Shown piece after piece: positions 30,112-37,561 of a stretch of 37,561 bases of DNA (its first letter is position 1; each line of letters begins with the position of its first letter). A program made the position numbers and the translations under genes. Below the pieces are notes generated by a model that was not told the DNA's origin, searched no databases, and was given only the letters and a program-made list of their open reading frames with translations. Source of the DNA: Nocardia carnea (GTDB taxonomy: Bacteria; Actinomycetota; Actinomycetes; Mycobacteriales; Mycobacteriaceae); assembly GCF_029869215.1 (NCBI RefSeq), contig NZ_JARWPM010000257.1:1-37561 (forward strand). The letters run 5' to 3'.

Positions 30112-31503
30112 ATGAGCACTGACGCTCTCGGGATGCGAGGTCCCGTCCACGGCACGAAGGACGCCAAGCGCGTCGCCATCGGTTCGTCCGTGGGCGCGGT
30201 GATCGAGACCTATGACTTCATCGGCTTCGGCACCGCTGCCGCGCTTTATTTCGGCACTGCGTTCTTTCCCAGCGGTGATCCGGTGGTCGGCACGCTGGCC
30301 GCCTTCGCCACGCTCGGCGTAGGCTTCGCGGCCCGGCCGCTGGGCGGGGTGCTCGGCGGACACCTGGGGGACCGGCTGGGCCGCAAGCCCGTGCTGGTCG
30401 CTTCGCTCATCGTCATGGGCCTGGCCACCTTCGCCATCGGGCTGCTGCCCACCTATGCACAGGTCGGGCTATGGGCGCCGGCGCTGCTGGTGACCGTGCG
30501 GATCATCCAGGGGCTGGCCTTCGGCGCCGAGTGGGGCGGCGCCATCCTCATGAGCTACGAGCATGCGCCGTGGAAGGCCAAAGGCCGCTACACCGGCATC
30601 GTGCAAGCCGGATTCCCGGTAGGGCTGCTGCTGGCGAACCTGGTCTTCCTGGTCAGCGTGCATCTCGGTGGCGACTGGGCCTGGCGGGTGCCGTTCCTGG
30701 CCAGCATCGTGCTGGTCGCCGTCGGCCTGGTCATCCGGTCCAAGGTGCCCGAATCCCCGGTGTTCGAGGACGTGAAGGACAGCGGCGATATCGTTGCCTC
30801 GCCGGTGCTGGAGTCGGTGAAGAAGGATTGGCGCGATATCCTGCGCGGCATCGGCCTGCGCGTCGCGGAGACCGCCGGATACGCGGTGTCCATCACCTAC
30901 ATGATCTCCTACCTGCACGAGAACGGTCTGGCGGGAAAGTCCGAGACGCTGCTGGCCCTGTGTATCGCGTCGGGGGTCGGCGTGGTGGCCACCGTGGCCT
31001 GGGCCGCGCTCACCGACCGGGTCGGTCGCCGGCCGGTCTACCTCTGGGTATGCGGATTCGCGGTACTGTTCGGCATCCCGATGTTCCTGCTGGTGAACAC
31101 GGGTCTGTTCGTCCTGGTGATCGCGACCTTCGTGATCTCCTACGCGGTGTGCCAGAACGCGCTCGCCGGTACCCAGGGCGCCTGGTTTCCCGAGCTGTTC
31201 CAGGCCGCGCGACGGGCGTCGGGGGCTTCGCTGGCCTACCAGATCTCGGCCATGGTCTCCGGTTTCACCCCGTTTGTGACCACGCTGCTCTACGTGTGGC
31301 TCGGCTGGATAGGCCCGGCATTGCTGTTCAGCTTCTACGGGTTGATCGGCCTGATCGCGGCCGTACTCACCCGGGAGACCTGGGGTCCGCGCGAGCGGCT
31401 GCTCGCCGAAGAGGCCACCCGGGTCACCGTTTCCGATCTCGGCGCGGCGTCGCGCCTGCCCATCTCCCCCTCCACGACTGCCAGGGAAAAGGAACTGCTG
31501 TGA
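30112..31503 (+). CDS. MHS-family MFS symporter
   Basis: A 463-residue transporter with about 12 helices. The metabolite:H+ symporter (shikimate/proline-betaine type) signs are IETYDFIGFGTAAALYFGTA near the start, ARPLGGVLGGHLGDRLGRKP (motif A) and GLAFGAEWGGAILMSYEHAP. These carriers import organic acids, osmolytes and related small molecules with protons. AGGAG lies six bases before the ATG. It heads an operon with the two transketolase subunits: its stop lies in the GTGA start of the first. The operator word at 30042-30056 suggests control by the GntR protein. It probably imports the compound degraded here. Confidence 0.9.
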   Translation: MSTDALGMRGPVHGTKDAKRVAIGSSVGAVIETYDFIGFGTAAALYFGTAFFPSGDPVVGTLAAFATLGVGFAARPLGGVLGGHLGDRLGRKPVLVASLIVMGLATFAIGLLPTYAQVGLWAPALLVTVRIIQGLAFGAEWGGAILMSYEHAPWKAKGRYTGIVQAGFPVGLLLANLVFLVSVHLGGDWAWRVPFLASIVLVAVGLVIRSKVPESPVFEDVKDSGDIVASPVLESVKKDWRDILRGIGLRVAETAGYAVSITYMISYLHENGLAGKSETLLALCIASGVGVVATVAWAALTDRVGRRPVYLWVCGFAVLFGIPMFLLVNTGLFVLVIATFVISYAVCQNALAGTQGAWFPELFQAARRASGASLAYQISAMVSGFTPFVTTLLYVWLGWIGPALLFSFYGLIGLIAAVLTRETWGPRERLLAEEATRVTVSDLGAASRLPISPSTTAREKELL

Positions 31504-32366
31504 CCACCACCGCGCACGCCGCCACCGGCCGCCGCGCCGTCGTCGACGAATTCGCCTATCGCATGCGGCACCACGTCCTCGATATGGGCGAGGAACAGGG
31601 ACAGGGCTACGTCGGACAGGCTCTCGGTGCCGCCGATATCCTCGCCACCGTCTACGCCCAGCACCTGCGGCACCGCCCCGACGATCCGGAATGGGAGGGG
31701 CGCGATCGGTTCCTCCTCTCCACCGGCCACTACGCCATCGGGCTCTACGCCGCGCTCGCCGAAGCCGGCATCGTTCCCCGCGCGGAATTGACCACCTACG
31801 GCTCCGACAACTCCCGCTTGCCCATGTCCGGCATGGCCAGCTACACGCCGGGGATGGAGATCTCCGGCGGCTCGCTCGGCCACGGCCTCACCGTCGCAGT
31901 CGGTATGGCCCTCGGTCTGCGGCATCGGGATTCGACCGCCCGGGTGTTCAACTTCCTCTCCGACGGTGAACTGGACGAGGGCTCCACCTGGGAAGCGGCG
32001 ATGAGCGCCCACCACCACCAGCTCGGGAATCTGATCGCGATGGTCGATATCAACGCGTTACAGGCCGACGGCGCCACCGCGGGAGTGCTGAGCACCGAAC
32101 CGGTACACGACAAATGGCGTGCCTTCGGCTGGCGCACCTACCGGGTCGACGGCAACGACACCGCCGCATTGCTGGCCGCGTTCGACGCCGCCACCGAGCA
32201 CGCCGCCCCGCACGGGGCACCCGCGATCGTGCTGTGCGACACCAAGGTCGGCAAGGGCGTACCGCTTCTGGAGAACCGGACCAAGGCGCACTTCATGCGC
32301 ATCGACGAACACGAATGGCAGATCTGCCGCGACCAGCTGACCGCCGGATACGAGGACATGCGATGA
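31500..32366 (+). CDS. Transketolase N-terminal (thiamine-diphosphate-binding) subunit
   Basis: A 288-residue protein equal to the first half of a transketolase. It has LGAADILATVY, FLLSTGHYAIGLYAALAEAG, GSLGHGLTVAVGMALG and the diphosphate/Mg loop SDGELDEGSTWEAA ending with VDIN. The usual GDGE reads SDGE. Alone it would lack the pyrimidine-binding half, supplied by the next gene, which it overlaps (ATGA). Split transketolases are frequent in dedicated sugar pathways. The start is GTG 31500, overlapping the transporter stop. With the next subunit it should transfer two-carbon ketol units; the donor sugar is unknown. Confidence 0.92.
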   Translation: MTTTAHAATGRRAVVDEFAYRMRHHVLDMGEEQGQGYVGQALGAADILATVYAQHLRHRPDDPEWEGRDRFLLSTGHYAIGLYAALAEAGIVPRAELTTYGSDNSRLPMSGMASYTPGMEISGGSLGHGLTVAVGMALGLRHRDSTARVFNFLSDGELDEGSTWEAAMSAHHHQLGNLIAMVDINALQADGATAGVLSTEPVHDKWRAFGWRTYRVDGNDTAALLAAFDAATEHAAPHGAPAIVLCDTKVGKGVPLLENRTKAHFMRIDEHEWQICRDQLTAGYEDMR

Positions 32367-33352
32367 CCACCACCGCTCCCAAACTGAAAACGTCGGCGAT
32401 GATCGCCTCGTTCGTCGACCCGGGGCAGCGCACCACGGCCGCGCCGTTCGGGCATGCCCTGGTCGCGGCGGCCCGGGAGGACGACAAGATCGTCGGTCTG
32501 TCCGCCGATCTCGCCAAGTACACCGATATGCACATCTTTGCCGAGGCGTTTCCGGAGCGCTTCTTCCAGATGGGCATGGCAGAGCAGCTGCTGTTCGGCG
32601 CGGCCGCCGGTATGGCCGAGACCGGTCTGGTGCCCTTCGCCTCCACCTACTCGGTGTTCGCCGCGCGGCGGGCCTACGACTTCCTGTGCCTGGACATCGC
32701 GGAGCCGAACCTCAACGTCAATATCGTCGGTGGGCTGCCGGGGCTGACCACCGGCTACGGCCCGAGCCACCAGGCCACCGAGGATATGGCGATCTTCCGC
32801 GGCATGCCCGGGCTCACCATCGTCGACCCCTGCGACTCGGTCGATATCGAACAGGCGGTCCCGCAGCTGGCCGCGAGCCCCGGCCCGACCTACCTACGCC
32901 TGTTGCGTGGCAAGGTCGCCACCGTGCTGGACGAGTACGACTACCGCTTCGAGCTGGGCAAGGCGGCGGTCCTGCGCGGCGGCGCCGATGTGGTGTTCGT
33001 GAGCAGCGGCCTGATGACCATGCGTGCCCTGCAAGCTGCCGACGCGCTGGCCGCGCACAAGGTCGACGTCGCGGTGGTGCACAGCCCCACCATCAAACCG
33101 TTCGATACGGCGACCGTGCTCGCCGAGATCGACACCCCCCGGCTCGCGGTGACCCTGGAGAACCACACCGAGATCGGAGGACTGTTCGAGACCGTCGCCG
33201 CCGCGGTGGTCCGGGCCGGGCTCGGCCGGCGGGTGGTACCGATCGCGCTACCCGACGAATTCCTCGACGCCGGAGCGCTTCCCACGCTGCACGATCGCTA
33301 CGGTCTGAGTACCGAGCGGATCGTGGCACGGGTGCTCACCGAGCTGGGCTGA
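32363..33352 (+). CDS. Transketolase C-terminal (pyrimidine-binding) subunit
   Basis: A 329-residue protein equal to the second half of a transketolase. The conserved glutamate that activates thiamine diphosphate is in GMAEQLLFGAAAGMAETG. FASTYSVFAARRAYDFLCLD, then GGLPGLTTGYGPSHQATEDM and TLENHTEIGGLF near the C-terminal domain, follow the family order. It is coupled to the N-terminal subunit by the ATGA overlap, so a heteromer in equal amount is expected. A perfect hairpin follows its stop. No sugar kinase is encoded in the cluster. Confidence 0.92.
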   Translation: MTTTAPKLKTSAMIASFVDPGQRTTAAPFGHALVAAAREDDKIVGLSADLAKYTDMHIFAEAFPERFFQMGMAEQLLFGAAAGMAETGLVPFASTYSVFAARRAYDFLCLDIAEPNLNVNIVGGLPGLTTGYGPSHQATEDMAIFRGMPGLTIVDPCDSVDIEQAVPQLAASPGPTYLRLLRGKVATVLDEYDYRFELGKAAVLRGGADVVFVSSGLMTMRALQAADALAAHKVDVAVVHSPTIKPFDTATVLAEIDTPRLAVTLENHTEIGGLFETVAAAVVRAGLGRRVVPIALPDEFLDAGALPTLHDRYGLSTERIVARVLTELG

Positions 33353-33355
33353 GCG

Positions 33356-33390
33356 GTACGGCCCGCCCCTCCCTGAGAGGCGGGCCGTAC
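33356..33390 (+). terminator. Perfect 12-bp stem hairpin after the transketolase operon
   Basis: GTACGGCCCGCC at 33356-33367 pairs perfectly with GGCGGGCCGTAC at 33379-33390 around an 11-base loop, beginning four bases after the stop. There is no T-run, as is common in GC-rich actinobacteria. It separates the operon from the operators and promoter of the GntR gene. Confidence 0.72.
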
Positions 33391-33393
33391 AAT

Positions 33394-33422
33394 TGTCGAC
33401 AGACTGTTGTCGACAGTCGTCC
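33394..33422. promoter_or_regulatory. Two GntR operator words in front of the gntR gene
   Basis: The palindrome TGTCGACA occurs at 33394-33401 and 33408-33415, each within TTGTCGACAG; the second continues as TGTCGACAGTCGTCC. They lie 25-53 bases before the regulator start and match the words at 29974-30056, which indicates autoregulation. Confidence 0.62.
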
Positions 33423-33446
33423 GCTGACATACGCCTGGAGGCACGC

Positions 33447-34103
33447 ATGGTTGCTCAACCTGCCGCTCTGCTCGGATTGGAGAAGACCAGCCTGCGCCAA
33501 CAGGCCGTCGCCGCCTTGCGCAGCGCCATCACCAGCGGCGTGCTGGCGCCGAGTAGTCCGCTGGTGGAGACCGAGCTCTCCGAGAAGCTCGCCATCAGCC
33601 GCGGAACCCTGCGGGAAGCCATGCGTCAACTCCAGCAGGAGGGGCTGATCACCGCCGGTGCGCGGGGCCGGCTCTACGTCCGGCATCTGGACGAGAAAGA
33701 GATACGCGATATTTTCGCGGTGCGCGCCGCCCTGGAATCTCTCGCCGTGCGCGAACTCGCCGAACGCCCCGACCGCGCCGAACTGCTTCCGGTGCTCCGC
33801 GAGGCGCTGCACGCCATGACCCGCGCGGAGCATTCGCTCGACGAGCGGATCGAAACCGACCTCGACTTTCATCGCGTGCTGTGCCGCCTCACCGGCAACG
33901 AAACTCTCCTGCACTCCTGGCAGTCGCTGGAGGGCTCGATCCGGATGTCGATCATGTGGGCCGGGCTGGACAAGGCGGTCGGGAACATGGACGTCGGGCG
34001 GCACAGTGCCATCGTCGAGGCCATCGAGACCGGAAACGCCGACGCGGCCGCAGCCGCGGTCCGGCACCATATGGCCGGCGCCGCGGAGAATCTGGTCTCC
34101 TGA
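33447..34103 (+). CDS. GntR/FCD-family transcriptional regulator
   Basis: A 218-residue regulator. The winged helix spans roughly residues 12-75 (RQQAVAALRSAITSGVLAPS; LAISRGTLREAMRQLQQEGL). The helical FCD effector domain has the metal-binding pattern with Asp/His in DLDFHRVLCRLTGNETLL and later His in GRHSAIVEAIETG and VRHHMAG. GGAGG lies five bases before ATG 33447; the longer frame to 33393 would start inside the operators. The same operator words lie before this gene and in the divergent promoter at 29.97-30.06 kb, so it probably represses the whole sugar cluster until the substrate or an intermediate binds. Confidence 0.9.
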   Translation: MVAQPAALLGLEKTSLRQQAVAALRSAITSGVLAPSSPLVETELSEKLAISRGTLREAMRQLQQEGLITAGARGRLYVRHLDEKEIRDIFAVRAALESLAVRELAERPDRAELLPVLREALHAMTRAEHSLDERIETDLDFHRVLCRLTGNETLLHSWQSLEGSIRMSIMWAGLDKAVGNMDVGRHSAIVEAIETGNADAAAAAVRHHMAGAAENLVS

Positions 34104-34368
34104 CCGGCGGATGCGACACGTCACCATGATTCGTTCGGCAACGCCGGCGCCGAGTCGTCGGCCGGCCGCAGCTCGGCCGGTTGTCCAGAGGCGTAGTTAC
34201 TCCGGGTTGCGGATCGATCCCTGACCTCGACACGAACCGGCGGGGAATGCACGATAGGGGACCGCAACCGCCGCGGGCCGGGCCGTGATCTGCCCCATAC
34301 TCCATCACATCGGCCCGGGGTCGCTCGTCCAACAGATGTCATGCTCCCCTGATCAGAAAGTCTGTGCC

Positions 34369-35307
34369 ATGACATCGAAAACGGCATTCAGGACGTCGGC
34401 CGCGATCGCCGCAGTGCTGCTCGGCGTACTCGCGGTTCTGATCGTGCCCGTCGCGTACGGTCAGCCGCCTGCCGACGACTATCGATCGCAGTACCTGGCG
34501 CGGGTGGAATCCCATTACGCCGATACCGAGCTCGCTCGTTTCCACTACACCCGAACCGGCTCCGGAAGCCCGGTCGTGCTCGTCGCGGGTGGTGGTTTGT
34601 GGGGGTACTCCTGGCGCGACGTGATTCCGGCGCTGGCGGCCGAACACACCGTCTACGCCGTCGACCTGCCCAGTCAGGGGTTCACCGACGTACACCGCGG
34701 TGACTTCGCCTACGACCTGCCCGCGATGGCGCAGGCACTGGAAAGCTTCCTCGACGCGGTCGGGCTGCAGCGCACCGCGCTGGTCGGCCACTCTTGGGGT
34801 GGTGCCTGGAGCCTGTACTTCGCCGAGCAGCACCCGGACCGCGTCGAGCGGCTGGTCCTGCTCGACTCACCCGGGCTCGACGCCGAAAAGGCGCCGGTGA
34901 CACCGCTGTTCACCACACCGTTGGTGGGGGAGCTGGCGACGAACCTCACTACCAGGTCGTTCTACGCCGACAACATCCGCGGGACCTTCCAGAACAAGCA
35001 TCTGGTCACCGACGAAGTGATCGACGAGCTCTACGCGCCGTTCTCCCGCCCCGCCAACCGTGCCGGATTCCTGTCGTTGTGGCGCAATCTCGATTACCGG
35101 CTCACCGATGCCGGTCTGGGGCAGGTCACCGCGCCCACCCTCGTGCTGTGGGGCGGCGCGGACAGTTGGCTGCCCGCATCCCAGGCCGGCCGGCTGGCCG
35201 AACGTATCCCGAATGCCACCGCCACGGTCCTTCCGGGCTGCGGGCACACCGTGCACGAGGACTGCCCGGCGCAGACCAACCCGCTGATCACCGCGTTCCT
35301 GCGCTGA
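34369..35307 (+). CDS. Membrane-anchored alpha/beta hydrolase
   Basis: A 312-residue protein. Residues 10-30 are a signal or membrane anchor (AAIAAVLLGVLAVLIVPVAY), so the enzyme is outside the membrane. The hydrolase fold has GGGLWGYSWRDVIPAL (oxyanion region), nucleophile S142 in VGHSWGGAW, an acid in GGADSWLP and the late His in GCGHTVHED. It resembles haloperoxidase- or epoxide-hydrolase-like enzymes, but the substrate cannot be inferred. ATG 34369 was chosen as the start nearest the signal sequence; upstream starts at 34339 and 34285 exist, and none has a strong Shine-Dalgarno. It stands alone; the 265 bases before it show no gene. Confidence 0.85.
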   Translation: MTSKTAFRTSAAIAAVLLGVLAVLIVPVAYGQPPADDYRSQYLARVESHYADTELARFHYTRTGSGSPVVLVAGGGLWGYSWRDVIPALAAEHTVYAVDLPSQGFTDVHRGDFAYDLPAMAQALESFLDAVGLQRTALVGHSWGGAWSLYFAEQHPDRVERLVLLDSPGLDAEKAPVTPLFTTPLVGELATNLTTRSFYADNIRGTFQNKHLVTDEVIDELYAPFSRPANRAGFLSLWRNLDYRLTDAGLGQVTAPTLVLWGGADSWLPASQAGRLAERIPNATATVLPGCGHTVHEDCPAQTNPLITAFLR

Positions 35308-35378
35308 ACCGCGACGATCACCCGGCGAGCGCGCTACCGGTCGCGTCGGAATGACACCCGCCGAAACGCGGCGGCACC

Positions 35379-35495
<117 letters not shown>

Positions 35496-35497
35496 AG

Positions 35498-35896
35498 CCG
35501 GGGTAGGACGAGGGCGGCGGCGTAACCGTCGTCGTGCGCGGCCCGCGCGTGCCGGCCGAGCTGTCGCCTCAGTGAACCTTCGGTGGACGCGGCGAGTGAG
35601 AGCAGAACCGGATCAGTGGTGGCGATTCGCAGCCGGCGCAGTGCGGCCCGGGCGGCCGCATAGTGTCCCGCACCACCGAGCGCGACGGCCTGCCACCATA
35701 TTTCGAGGGCATCGCGTGGCTCCGGCAACTCGGCAGCGGACCGGGCGGGTGCCGCGCCGAAGGCATGGTCGGCGAACGACGAGATGGGGGTTTCGGAGGG
35801 GAGAACCGGGGCGGACACCGGTGCACTGTACCGAGGTCCGGCCGGACCGGCGGAAGGAAAATCACGCAACCCGGTCCACAGCCCCGGCCTCAGCAA
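35498..35896 (-). CDS. Hypothetical protein, C-terminus lost in the G run
   Basis: About 130 readable codons. The core EIWWQAVALGGAGHYAAARA, then LRRLRIATTDPVLLSLAAST and EGSLRRQLGRHARAAHDDGY, looks like a helical TPR-like protein. I recall similar sequence in the mycobacterial hypothetical protein Rv3415c, which neighbours whiB3, and a WhiB3-type gene lies nearby here. The 3' end merges with the homopolymer block and is unreliable. The 5' end is also uncertain: a TTG at 35896 gives the longest frame, while GTG 35818 is a plausible shorter start. Function unknown. Confidence 0.5.
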
Positions 35897-36449
35897 TCTT
35901 CCAGCATTAATAGAATCACTCGTGTTTCGATCAGGTTAAACTCCACCCAGCAATCCATGAGCGGATGCGCATCGAATTCTGCGACGTTTCGCTTAATTAA
36001 CCTGGACGCCGTCCCGCGGCCACCTGTAATCGTACCGAGATGGGCGATACAACGCCCGGCCGAACCGGGCACGCCCGCGAATTTACGGTCCGGACCGATC
36101 GCCCGGCCCCAGCTATTCCTCGCCACCTGCGAAAACGCCGACCAGCACCGACGACGGCCGAGATCCGGTAGCGGGGCAACCACACAGTATCGCCCGAAGA
36201 TTAGCGGAAGTAAACAGCCATTTGGGTTAAATTCAGGGCGCAAAATATCCGACAAATCAGCGCGCCGAACTGTTGACGGAATTTCCCCGATACCCCTAAC
36301 GTAACTCATCGCCACGAACGGCGCCGGGCGAAAATCGCATCGGCTGCCTATGGTCCGCGCGTTCCCGGAACGCCGGGCACCACCCGAGAAGTTGACCCAT
36401 TACTCGCTCGACAATGCCGACGAGCTCGCGTCTACGAGGAGTTCAACCC
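35897..36449. promoter_or_regulatory. 553-base, comparatively AT-rich intergenic region before whiB
   Basis: No frame here looks like a real gene: those open on both strands lack family resemblance and normal codon pattern. Base composition is clearly less GC-rich than the neighbours, with AT-rich patches such as AGCATTAATAGAATC, TTAATTAA and GGGTTAAATTC. It probably holds promoters for the divergent hypothetical and whiB genes, perhaps with a long 5' leader or a small RNA. I could not identify a specific element. Confidence 0.5.
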
Positions 36450-36743
36450 ATGCCCATGCCCACCCACCTTCCCGGACCGAACGCCGATGTCTGGGACTGG
36501 CAGATGCGCGGTTCCTGCCGTGGTGTGGACTCGGCGGTGTTCTTCCATCCCGACGGCGAACGCGGCCGGGCCCGCGCCGCCCGCGAGATGCGCGCCAAGG
36601 AAATCTGCCGGACCTGCCCGGTTCTCATGCAGTGCCGCACCCACGCGCTGAAGGTCAGTGAGCCCTACGGGATCTGGGGCGGGATGTCGGAAACCGAACG
36701 CGAGATGCACGCGCGCCGCAACCGCCGCCGGATGGCGGTGTAA
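36450..36743 (+). CDS. whiB3: WhiB-family iron-sulfur regulator, WhiB3/WhiD type
   Basis: A 97-residue WhiB protein. The [4Fe-4S] ligands are C23 (GSCRG) and C53, C56, C62 (CRTCPVLMQC). The GIWGG turn is at 74-78 and a basic C-terminal DNA-binding tail follows (MHARRNRRRMAV). The N-terminus LPGPNADVWDWQMRG and FFHPDGERGRAR match my recollection of M. tuberculosis WhiB3 more than other WhiB proteins. WhiB3 senses redox state and NO, and interacts with the principal sigma factor. ATG 36450 has GAGGAG eight bases upstream. It is followed by a sigma gene on the same strand after 143 bases. Confidence 0.9.
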   Translation: MPMPTHLPGPNADVWDWQMRGSCRGVDSAVFFHPDGERGRARAAREMRAKEICRTCPVLMQCRTHALKVSEPYGIWGGMSETEREMHARRNRRRMAV

Positions 36744-36886
36744 CCCGGCCCGGACGCATCGGCCCAGGCGGGAGCACCGCCCGCGCCGCACCGCGAGCAA
36801 CATCGCAGCATCGGGTGCGACGCGGACGCCGCTTCCCCGGGGCCGCATACGGTCTCGGTCATAGCGGGGAGTTATTGTTATGACCG

Positions 36887-37480
36887 ATGACACAGGAGAG
36901 TATCGAGCTCTCAGCGCTGTTGCAGCGCTGTGGCCATTCGGATGCCGAGGCTTTCGCCGAACTCTACGATCGGACCCGCACGCGGGTCTTCGGTCTGGTG
37001 TTGCGGGTGCTACAGGATTCGGGGTTCGCCGAGGAGACGACGCAGGAGGTCTACCTGCAGACCTGGCGTACCGCCGCGAGTTTCGACCCGGCCCGCGGTT
37101 CGGCCGTGACCTGGCTGCTCACGCTCGCGCATCGCCGCGCGGTCGACCGGGTGCGCGCCGAACAGGCACACACCCAGCGGGAAATCGCCTACGGCGCCCG
37201 GGTACTCGGGCACGACTACGACGAGGTCATCGAGGAGGTCGAGCGCAAACTCGACCATCAGGCCGTGGTGGTGGGCCTGCGTTCGCTGACCGAGACCCAG
37301 CGGGAGGCGATTTCCCTCGCCTACTACGACGGACGGACGTACGCGGAGGTGGCGCGGCAGCTCGAGATCGGCCTGCCGACGGTCAAATCCCGTATCAGAG
37401 ACGGGCTGCTGCGGTTGAGGAAGAGTATGGCGGCGCCGCCGATTCGCGAGCGGCGGCCGCTACGAGAACGGGGCCGTTAA
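36887..37480 (+). CDS. sigK: ECF sigma factor, SigK-like
   Basis: A 197-residue ECF sigma factor. Region 2 has AFAELYDRTRTRVFGLVLRV, EETTQEVYLQTWRTA and GSAVTWLLTLAHRRAVDRVR. Region 4 has LTETQREAISLAYYDGRTYA, then EVARQLEIGLPTVKSRIRDG. These closely follow M. tuberculosis SigK as I recall it, a sigma factor controlled by the membrane anti-sigma RskA, whose gene would lie past the window edge. The in-frame ATG 36887 lies 14 bases after a GGGGAG; the better-spaced ATG 36880 is in another frame, so a small sequence error or leaderless start is possible. The C-terminus ends close to poor-quality sequence. Confidence 0.85.
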   Translation: MTQESIELSALLQRCGHSDAEAFAELYDRTRTRVFGLVLRVLQDSGFAEETTQEVYLQTWRTAASFDPARGSAVTWLLTLAHRRAVDRVRAEQAHTQREIAYGARVLGHDYDEVIEEVERKLDHQAVVVGLRSLTETQREAISLAYYDGRTYAEVARQLEIGLPTVKSRIRDGLLRLRKSMAAPPIRERRPLRERGR

Positions 37481-37561
37481 AATTACGGGGGGAATTGTTA
37501 GGGCCGGGGGGGGTGTGGCCAACCGGGGCGGGCGGGCGCCGGGCCGGGGGTGGGGTGGGTG
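37481..37561. other. Low-complexity G-rich right edge (probable artefact)
   Basis: After the sigK stop the sequence becomes G-rich with little structure, like the left edge and the 35.4 kb block. No gene can be called. An anti-sigma gene would be expected downstream but is not visible. Confidence 0.6.

Noticed and set aside
34104..34368. A tRNA or small RNA gene in the 265-base gap before the alpha/beta hydrolase
   Set aside because: No cloverleaf or CCA-type end could be found by eye; no gene is supported.
35890..36315. A 141-codon minus-strand frame in the AT-rich region before whiB
   Set aside because: No recognisable domain, no ribosome site, and it overlaps an equally open plus-strand frame. 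Non-coding is more likely.

Overview
The window is high-GC DNA from an actinobacterium of the mycolic-acid group. Nocardia or a close relative is the best guess, because it carries a WhiB3-type regulator, SigC- and SigK-type sigma factors, and a one-module version of the isonitrile-lipopeptide (INLP) cluster that M. tuberculosis has at Rv0097-Rv0101. It looks like draft sequence. Both ends and a block near 35.4 kb are runs of G and C that do not behave like genomic DNA, and genes touching them are incomplete.

Region 1 (about 0.1-3.7 kb) holds the start of an acyl-AMP-forming ligase, two TetR regulators, a small membrane protein, a DoxX-like protein and an SRPBCC protein. A palindromic operator lies between the second TetR gene and the SRPBCC gene.

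Region 2 (3.8-21.7 kb) is the centrepiece and reads as one metal-acquisition locus. It contains a DsbA-like thiol oxidoreductase, a SigC-like ECF sigma factor, a His-containing membrane protein of the kind found near copper genes, and a complete FecCD-type ABC importer (lipoprotein, permease, ATPase). Next comes a five-gene INLP operon: Fe(II)/2-oxoglutarate isonitrile-forming oxidase, FcoT-like thioesterase, acyl-AMP ligase, acyl carrier protein and a C-A-PCP-R synthetase predicted to use lysine. It is followed by a 77-residue zinc-finger anti-sigma-like protein, a CtpB-type Cu(I) P-type ATPase and a CopD-CtaG membrane protein (Rv0102 type). The likely scheme is that SigC switches on production of a metal-binding diisonitrile lipopeptide, the ABC system imports the metal complex, and CtpB and CopD-CtaG deliver copper to exported enzymes. 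The synthetase contains an unusual eight-copy 11-residue repeat between its carrier and reductase domains.

Region 3 (21.8-27.6 kb) has two HD-domain proteins resembling cyanamide hydratase, a GlxA-type regulator, an EmrB-type MFS exporter and an ECF41 sigma factor. Directly after the sigma factor is a short relic of the carboxymuconolactone-decarboxylase gene that usually accompanies this sigma family.

Region 4 (27.6-34.1 kb) is a probable sugar or polyol catabolic system: SGNH hydrolase, SDR dehydrogenase and TIM-barrel isomerase on the minus strand, facing an MHS-family transporter, a transketolase split into two subunits and a GntR/FCD regulator on the plus strand. The same operator-like word (TGTCRACAGTCRACA) appears in the shared divergent promoter and again in front of the regulator gene, which defines a probable self-contained regulon.

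Region 5 (34.4 kb to the end) has a membrane-anchored alpha/beta hydrolase, a truncated hypothetical gene running into a G-run, a long comparatively AT-rich intergenic stretch, a WhiB3-type regulator and a SigK-like sigma factor.
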